Part shown: positions 57,026-64,000 of the stretch, piece by piece
Position numbering within the stretch: position 1 is the first letter of the stretch
Layout of the letters: every line of letters starts with the position of its first letter
Assembly (NCBI RefSeq): GCF_964355755.1
Contig: NC_092678.1
Coordinates: 22,300,365-22,364,364 of the forward strand
Direction: 5' to 3'
DNA: 64,000 nt
Origin: Antedon mediterranea
Lineage: Eukaryota; Echinodermata; Crinoidea; Comatulida; Antedonidae
The notes under the pieces: model-generated
What the model was told of the DNA's origin: nothing
The model's database searches: none
The model's input: the letters and a program-made list of their open reading frames with translations, nothing else
Position numbers and translations under genes: made by a program

Positions 57026-57952
57026 CGCCCGTATTCTTAAACCGGACTTTAGTCGTAGTTCGAAGTTCGACTTGGAAAAGTCGTAGTTCGAGCTATTACT
57101 TCAAATTCGATTCAAAAACGAAGTAGTCGAAGTTTGCAGTTCGACTTAATGAAGTCGAACTTTTAGTCGAGTTGCACACGTCTGGGTAACAAAGGCTATA
57201 CATTGGCCAATGACAAGAGAGTATTTGAGGAGCAGACGAAATTTTGCGCATTGATATCACTTTCCATTTCTTACAACACTTTTTACGCATCAGGACTATA
57301 TACATGAAAAATAATTTTAATCGTTAATTATTAGAACAATATCAGTATTAATTTAACAGTGAAGTATATTTGATTAACAACAAATAAAATCTTAAAAATA
57401 TATTTAGGAACCATGGCGGTACGGTAACTTTTATATTTTCTAGGCCCCCAACAAACTATGATCGCCACGAACCACGCACTTCATAGCGTGACAAGAAAGC
57501 GCTAGGCCCCCTAAACATTCCATCGCGTGGTGAATTGCCGCATCTCCCATTGTCGCTATGGCGTGACGTAGCTCAAGTCGGACTTGCGCGAAGAAAATAA
57601 TGTAATTTGTATACAGTTGTAAATAAAGATGATTTTCATTATTATAATCTATACCAATGTATATTTAATTAAGCTAATATAAATATAGATATTTCATTCT
57701 TCAATATCTGGCCAATATAACAACTTAATGACTGTTACGTTTTTTATAAACATCGTTTAAAAACCATTTAGTCGACCATTTAGTCTTCCCCCTCCAGGAC
57801 TAAAAAAATCGATCAAAATCCGTCTCGATTTAGTCGAGGTTGGCCTGATTTAGTCGGTGATTTAGTTGAAGTTCGGTTTATGAATTAAAATGACGTCATT
57901 TTTTTAGTTTTAGCTCGAACTACGACTAAAGTCCGGTTTAAGAATACGGGCG
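57026..57952. mobile_element. 927-bp DNA transposon with perfect 38-bp inverted ends
   Basis: Left end 57026-57063 (CGCCCGTATTCTTAAACCGG, then ACTTTAGTCGTAGTTCGA) is exactly inverted at 57915-57952. Subterminal sequence is rich in TCGAAGTTCGACT-type repeats in both orientations. No transposase frame is visible, so it is non-autonomous. A target duplication is not clear (a 3-bp TTA is possible but shifted), so I leave the superfamily open. Confidence 0.85.
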
Positions 57953-58060
57953 TTATTGTTCATTGACGCGCGCATACCAATTTCGTGGTTATTCATAGTT
58001 GATATGCTTCATATAAGGCTTAAGCCTACATCCTACAACTATAGTTACATAACCTCAGTT

Positions 58061-58132
58061 GGCTCGGTGGCCAAGTGGTAAGGCGTCTGTCTCGTAAACA
58101 GAAGATCATGGGTTCAAACCCCATTCGGGCCT
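58061..58132 (+). tRNA. tRNA-Thr (anticodon CGT)
   Basis: The 72-nt cloverleaf is complete. Acceptor GGCTCGG pairs with TCGGGCC (two G-T wobbles), D stem GCC with GGC, anticodon stem TCTGT with ACAGA around loop CTCGTAA (anticodon at 58093-58095), and T stem ATGGG with CCCAT around TTCAAAC. The discriminator base is T. There is no intron. A T-rich run (58134-58139) follows and fits RNA polymerase III termination. It is a single gene with no tRNA neighbours in the window. Confidence 0.95.
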
Positions 58133-60654
58133 ATTTTTTATGATATTTTTCCTCCTCTTAGTTTAAACTATATACAGTACTATAGGCGTTAACCATATCC
58201 TTAAATATATATTGTTTAAATAAACCACAACGGTTTGACAAATAGTGATAATACATGTTACAGAGGACTACAAACGGATAAAAGAGGATAATTGAATACA
58301 TTCAATGGTTTTAAGTACACGAAGTAAACTTTACAAGCTCTTAATATAAATTAAAATCGATTTATCGATCGTAGGCTCCCGTTTTGCAACGTTGTATTTC
58401 GATGCGGTCCTCTTATCCAAACCAAAGATAACTGGCTGCTCATGCAACGTACATATATATATATATATCGATCATTATCATTACGTATTATTTCCATTAT
58501 AAAAACTCTATGATTGATAATGATTTATGTTAATATCACAAGTACAGTATTGGTATATACGCGCACCATACCCTATATCAATCATTATAATCATCGCACA
58601 TGAAACAGACAAACTGCGATTAAGCCCATGGGCCTATAATATGAACTGTAAATATAAAAGATAGAGCGGTTATTATAATAGTAATTAATTTCTTCTGTCT
58701 GTTAATTTGTTCATAATCTGGGATAGTATACAATTATTCCATAGCATTGTTATTTTTACCATTGTTTTTTTTCGCACAATTGTTTGTCATCGTTGACGCC
58801 AGTGCTTTAAAATTACTTAGCATGCAAAAACAGGTGCTGCCTCGAACTTGTAAAAAACATTGTTTTGTATTGTCATTTAATTATAAAACAATCGGCATGT
58901 GCTGCAAACAGGAATAAGCTCGCATTTTGAATATAATTTATGGACAACAACGCTAGAGAAGTATAAACACCCTGGAATTGCAGTTTTAATGCCAAGGTCG
59001 GTAAATCAGTCTTATTTGTAAGGTAAGTGTTTTGATTAATTTGTTGTAATTTTCGCGCGTAAAAATGCATTTCCGATAGGAAATGGAATTGTAACAATTT
59101 AGACGCGCGCGCCATGTTTACTATTTCCGCCTATAATAACCATGGATTACAATAGGCCTACTCCATGCAATATAACATGCGAGAAACCATTAGATATTAT
59201 TATAATATCTCTATGGATAGTGATTCAGGGAGGTTATAGAATATAAAGGTAATTAATCGACATCTTGGGGTCCGTCTTGCTAATTATTAAGTAATTAATT
59301 TTAGTATATATTTTGGTATTTTTGGATGAGTTTGATGGGACCGTACCGAGGAGAAATGTCTATTTGTCCATGTTTGGTTTGTGGGAACGGGATGTCTATT
59401 TGTCCATGTCGGTTTACTGGGACCGGGTAACGTCTATTTGTCCGAGTTACTAGACTGTATACCTTTATTAACACCATAGAGATATTATACTGTATATCTC
59501 TATGTTAACACTGAAGATTGGAATTGTCTAATCTATTCTTATAAAACAATAGAGTTTTCACGGCTATAGCATCAAAGGCGCCGACATGACAATGACGTGA
59601 AGATACCACAATGAAAGTGATTAACGAAATCTCACTTTAAAGTAAGGTGTAAATAATGGATACAGTAATTATGTTAGCAATTTGAAATCATTGATGATTG
59701 CTGTTACGTGTAGAACTGTGTAAACGTGATTACATCATTGTTTCTGCCCATTTATATTATTAGGATAGGCCTATTCCGGAGAAAAGTGAGGATGAGTAAA
59801 TATGTGACTCATTTGTTAATATAATTCCGGTTATTATAATGCAAACACACAATGTGCTGCTTTTACATTTCGTCAATACAAAAAAGAATAACGGCCAAAA
59901 CTTCATAACTGGGGTAACTGCAAATTAAGAGACGAACAAATATTGAACATTTAAAGTATATGAACTATTTATAATAATAATAATAAAAAGTGATGCAAAT
60001 GGTATTGAATTTTAGAAAAATAATAAGGCATGTGACTCATTTATTAAAATGATTTAATTTATTGTAAATTCAAACACACAATTTCAATGAATTTCGTCAA
60101 TACAAAAAAAGAATAACGACCAAAACTACATAACTGGAGTAACAACTAATATACGAACACATATTTAACATTTAAAGTATATGAACTAGCTATAAATAAT
60201 ATTAATATAGATAAAAGTGATTCGAATTTCATATAATAATTTTATACAATGTTTTAATTTAATATACCCGAAGACCTGTATCTTATTAATTAACATAAGT
60301 TTAGGCATGGAAGAATTAAATACTTCCTCCATGGTTTAAGCATTGTTAGGCGCTCTGTTCTTGGTAGGGCGCCATAAAAGCTTAACACACAGTAAACAAC
60401 AAAACGGAAACTATTACGTAACACATTAAAGTCACGTTATTAGCCTAGCTAAGTACCGACCGACATTAATAAGCCTAAATATGCATATTTCAATCAGGAA
60501 TAGTTATGAACGGAGAAAGAATAGGTCTACAAGTAATTAGGACTAATAAATGTCTGATAAATTAATTCGATATTTTCAAAATTAGGGAAAACTAGGGGTT
60601 TAACTAAATCTCGTTCACAAACTTCGGTATAGCGCCACCTATGATGTGGAAGCA
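58133..60654. other. Intergenic sequence upstream of the DUSP gene
   Basis: I see no gene. It contains a small repeat of GTCTATTTGTCC (59358, 59393, 59432), a perfect CATAGAGATAT/ATATCTCTATG foldback near 59474-59505, and the ~228-bp tandem duplication listed separately. Confidence 0.5.
59804..60235 (+). repeat. Diverged tandem duplication, period about 228 bp
   Basis: Copy 1 starts at 59804 and copy 2 at 60032, both with GTGACTCATTT. They share AAACACACAAT, TTTCGTCAATACAAAAAA, GAATAACG.CCAAAACT, CATAACTGG.GTAAC and ACATTTAAAGTATATGAACT. The pair lies about 0.7-1.1 kb upstream of the DUSP transcription start inferred below. Confidence 0.8.
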
Positions 60655-60915
60655 GAACGGAAGTTCACTCTTTATTTCCCATTCAGATTTTTTTTTTAAG
60701 TAGGCGGAGTTATGTATATGATTTGGTAAACAAGTAATTCCTTCCTATTCCTTATCTATTGAATGGAAGGTTTCCATAACGATTGAAAGAATAAGTCTGT
60801 GACGTTTCATAATACGCTGTGCTGATTGGCTATTGGCAGTGACTTCGGTGACTTCCGCTGTTTGTCAATCATGTTATAAGAATAAAAGCAAAGCGAGGCC
60901 ATGCATTCAGTATTT
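60655..60915 (+). promoter_or_regulatory. Core promoter of the DUSP6/7/9-like gene
   Basis: In order: an ETS-type ACGGAAGT (about 60656-60663), a CRE-like TGACGTTT (60810-60817), two inverted CCAAT boxes (ATTGG at 60825-60829 and 60832-60836), a second ETS-type ACTTCCG (60851-60857), a TATA-like TTATAAGAATAAAAG (60874-60888) and an initiator-like TTCAGTA with a likely start near 60909. Vertebrate DUSP6 is induced by ERK through ETS factors, so the sites fit the same feedback loop. Binding is inferred. Confidence 0.55.
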
Positions 60916-61169
60916 ACTGGTAGATTTCATGGCTGTTTGTACCAATAAAAGGAAGTTATTTTGAGTTTTTCACTCAAAGTACTTAAATTACAGCATTTAG
61001 GATTTATGCTCTTAGCTTGTGTTAGCATTGCACGGACATACATATGATTTCTGCAAGCTGAGTGTGTTTTTGTCGAACTTTTTATATTTCAGTTTTTTGC
61101 GAATTTTGTTTGGAATTTTACCGGGAATCTATTCAAGTTGAACTCATATTTTTTTACAACACTTGTAAG

Positions 61170-63646
61170 ATGAAAATGCCAACTCAAAGCAGCCTAGATC
61201 AACAGGATTTTTTGGCGCAGGGTCGGTCGCCAAAGTGGGTTAGGGAGCATTTGGCTGCCAACGACTTGCTTGTTTTAGACCTCCGGTCTGCAGATGAATT
61301 TGGTCAATCACACATCGATGGAGCGATTCATCTATCTTTGCCCGGTAGCGGGGGTATTCTATTACGGCGACTTCAGAAGGGTACAGTGTCTTTCAAATGC
61401 TTTATAGCCGGCGATGAAGGCAAAGAAACATTTGCAAAAAGATCAAAGAATGTTCCTATTATTTTGTACGATACGAATACCACAGATTTCAACGCAAACA
61501 CGGACTCAACGTTCTTGCTGTTGTTAAAGAAGTTGGCCAAAGATGGCTTCCGATCTTACTATCTCGAAGGTAAGTGATCTCATCATCATAGTTTAACGGC
61601 TATTTACAAATGCTAATTTATGCTATGTGTATCTTTTGTTTATTGTTTTAGACTGTTATCAGTTAAGTGTGAAGTTTATCCGAGCGGCTTATTTGTAGCT
61701 AGGCATAATTACACATTCAAATTGTTATACGGGAATCGATTGCGTTTAAAACAGTGTAATGCTTAAAAACCACAGTCGTTAACAAATGTTTAGAATTTGT
61801 TTCAATTGGGCGAGTGCAGTTTCGATTTTCTCGCGCCTTTTTAAACTATCGATCGTAGGGGTTAATTGAATAGAAAAGCAATTGAATTTCTGTAACCGAA
61901 TTTTCTTGGACGGCCACTTTAAAGCGTCTTAACAGATGGTATTTTGATTTACTCGAAAAAATTTACTTCCGTTTTAATGGTGTAACCAAACACCAAACCA
62001 CGACAATCCTTTCTCAGCAGGGGGTAGTCGAAACTATTTCGGAAGTTTCACATTTGAACCGTTAGTTATTACAGCTTGCCTATTTATTTTTGTCAATGAA
62101 ATATGATCAATTTATAAAGTATTGAATGATACAATAAATTATGTATAGCCTCTAATTAAGGACCAACTAATCTGTCCACATTTTTTTTAATTAATTTTAA
62201 TCTACTTGTTTTTAAGTGTGTTTTTTAAAGTTGTATGATAAATTAAAATATAATTTATTTTTTTAGGAGGATTTGCTTCTTTCGCTTCACAATTCCCGAA
62301 TTTGTTGGACAGACAAGGAGAAAGTGAGTCGGACGACGAGCCGATGGTTGAAGGAATCGGTAGATTACGAATAAATTGTGGCGGCAGTGGCAGCGAGTCC
62401 GAGCAAGAACCACCATTAGACAATCTTTTACCGGTTGAAATTTTACCAGCATTATTCCTGGGATCTAAGAAAGACTCTGAAAATCTGTCTATGCTCCAAG
62501 AACTCAATATTAAATACATTTTGAACGTTACGCCAAATATTCCCAATAGCTTTGAGAAAAATGGACTTATAAAGTACAAACAAATACCAATATCCGACCA
62601 TTGGAGCCAAAACCTAGCTGCATTTTTTCCAGAAGCAATATCATTTATTGGTAAGTATTTTTAAAAATCACAAAATAAGAAATCGTTAAATTTACAGATA
62701 ATAAATTTAAAAAAAACACAATATTTTAATCTAAAATTAAATTTTGACAGAAAGTTTAAATTTCAATTTTCCAATAATGTTGGTTTATTTATATTAAAAA
62801 CTTGGGGCATTGCCAAATCTGTTAATCACGGAAATAACTTAGTTAGCAGTTAACAAGGAAATCTCATTAAAATTAAATAAATTAAGCTTGTGTTCTTCCG
62901 GAAGTTCACTATTTGTTTTGGTTTTTATAATGACGTAGGAAATGACAATGAATTCACATGATATGGATAATTTAAATCCAATGTTCTTCACACCTGTAAA
63001 TAAAATTTTACCCAAAATTACATTTATTTCTGAACAATTTGGCTTATAAATATTCATATATACAACCTTATTGAATTCAATGAAAATGTATTATGCATAT
63101 CTGCACTCAGACAATGTCTTTGTCGAGTATTTAGTACTAAATTATGCCTCAATCGTTCACTGAAAAAATCTATATCTCATTTACTAATTTCATCTATGAC
63201 CTTTATAGGTCATAAAGTCATTCATGCGTAACATTTCAATATTATTTGTTTTTACAGAGGAAGCCAGAGAAGCCAAGTGCGGAGTATTAGTACACTGTTT
63301 AGCTGGCATCAGCAGATCCGTAACGGTGACCGTAGCGTATTTGATGCACAAAATGTCGTTATCGTTAAACGAAGCCTACGATTACGTAAAGCTTAAGAAG
63401 TCGAACATCTCGCCAAACTTCAACTTTATGGGACAATTATTAGACTTTGAACGACGATTAATAAACAGTCCGTGTCGAAAAGGAACGTGTCATTGTGCTG
63501 CGGAAGGACGCAAATGCTACAGCCCGAAAATCTTGAATCAGTACACAGAAGAAATGCATTTTACGGATAATTGCCCCACCACGCCAAGTAGCACGGAGTG
63601 TTCGTCCCCATCTGAATTCGATTTTCCCCCGTACCTGTCGTTGTGA
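61170..63646 (+). CDS. DUSP6/7/9: Dual-specificity MAP kinase phosphatase, MKP-3 type
   Basis: Three exons (61170-61569, 62267-62650, 63258-63646) sum to 1173 nt and give 390 residues; human DUSP6 has 381. The family dephosphorylates Thr and Tyr of activated ERK in the cytoplasm as negative feedback. The rhodanese-like domain (about 20-140) contains the kinase-interaction motif ILLRRLQKG with Arg66-Arg67, the ERK-docking arginines. A Ser/acidic linker follows, then the phosphatase domain (about 200-345) with ISDHWSQNL (general acid Asp244) and the catalytic HCLAGISRS (Cys275, Arg281), and the conserved [20 protein letters not shown]. The C-terminal tail is Cys-rich and unlike vertebrate tails. 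The start at 61170 gives the family-length N-terminus; the frame is open upstream but without ATG. It is a single gene before the vertebrate 6/7/9 split, I infer. Poly(A) signal: 63835-63840. Confidence 0.95.
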
Positions 63647-63689
63647 GACCTGTTTTATTTTCCCTCAGATACAAAAATATTCTAATATT

Positions 63690-63720
63690 TAATATATATA
63701 TATATAATATATATATAATT
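63690..63720 (+). repeat. (TA)n run in the DUSP 3' UTR
   Basis: An interrupted TATATA run lies about 45 nt after the stop codon, inside the probable 3' UTR. Confidence 0.8.
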
Positions 63721-64000
63721 GGTGCTGATTTTGTAATGAATAGGACTGATACTCTTTGTTGAATTGTTATGTAATTTTGCATCTTAAAGATGATATTTTG
63801 TTAAATTGTTATGAAGTTTAAAAGTAGATTTTTTAATAAATTAATTTGAATTTAATCGATTTTTAACAGATCATCCCACCATACAATGTAATTGGCCCAT
63901 GATTTTCTTTTGTATGTTTAATTGATATCTTTCTCTCGAGCAAAAGAATTTAGTTTCTCGTTAGACTGATTGTGAAATTAAAAGATAAACAACTCATTAT

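Overview
This window is nuclear DNA of an animal. The evidence is AT-rich sequence, many small exons with GT-AG introns, dispersed foldback transposons, SINE and LINE remnants, one tRNA gene and only animal gene families. The gene set and the abundant short palindrome TAGGCCTA suggest a marine invertebrate deuterostome, possibly an echinoderm such as a crinoid. That assignment is inference and was not tested. Exon boundaries below were read by eye from splice signals and checked by reading-frame continuity. The five multi-exon genes each close in frame end to end.

Layout. 1-4.9 kb: a compact HEXIM-like gene on the minus strand (3778-4467), with two possible further minus-strand exons below it. 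6.0-13.7 kb (+): a 21-exon gene for an 826-residue type II membrane protein with two FAM3/ILEI domains followed by a POMGNT1-like GT13 domain whose key active-site residues are replaced. 15.6-16.9 kb (+): RPP14, a subunit of RNase P. 17.3-18.6 kb (-): cyclin Q (CCNQ), convergent with RPP14. 19.4-36.0 kb (+): POC1, a centriolar WD40 protein with 12 exons, head-to-head with CCNQ. 36.0-54.3 kb: a gene-poor stretch full of repeats. 54.3-56.1 kb (-): a 5'-truncated LINE with a 380-codon open reverse-transcriptase tail. 57.0-58.0 kb: a 927-bp DNA transposon with perfect 38-bp inverted ends. 58.06 kb: tRNA-Thr(CGT). 60.7-63.9 kb (+): an ERK phosphatase of the DUSP6/7/9 (MKP-3) type, with a TATA/CCAAT/ETS promoter.

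The genes do not form one pathway. Two head-to-head pairs (HEXIM-like with the POMGNT1-like gene, CCNQ with POC1) probably share bidirectional promoters, and RPP14 and CCNQ converge with probably overlapping 3' ends. The most interesting items are the GT13-like protein, which looks like an intact but catalytically dead glycosyltransferase carrying two lectin-like ILEI modules; a foldback MITE family whose internal 21-bp unit has expanded to 15 tandem copies in one POC1 intron; and a recurring ACGCGCGCGT decamer in the gene-poor region.
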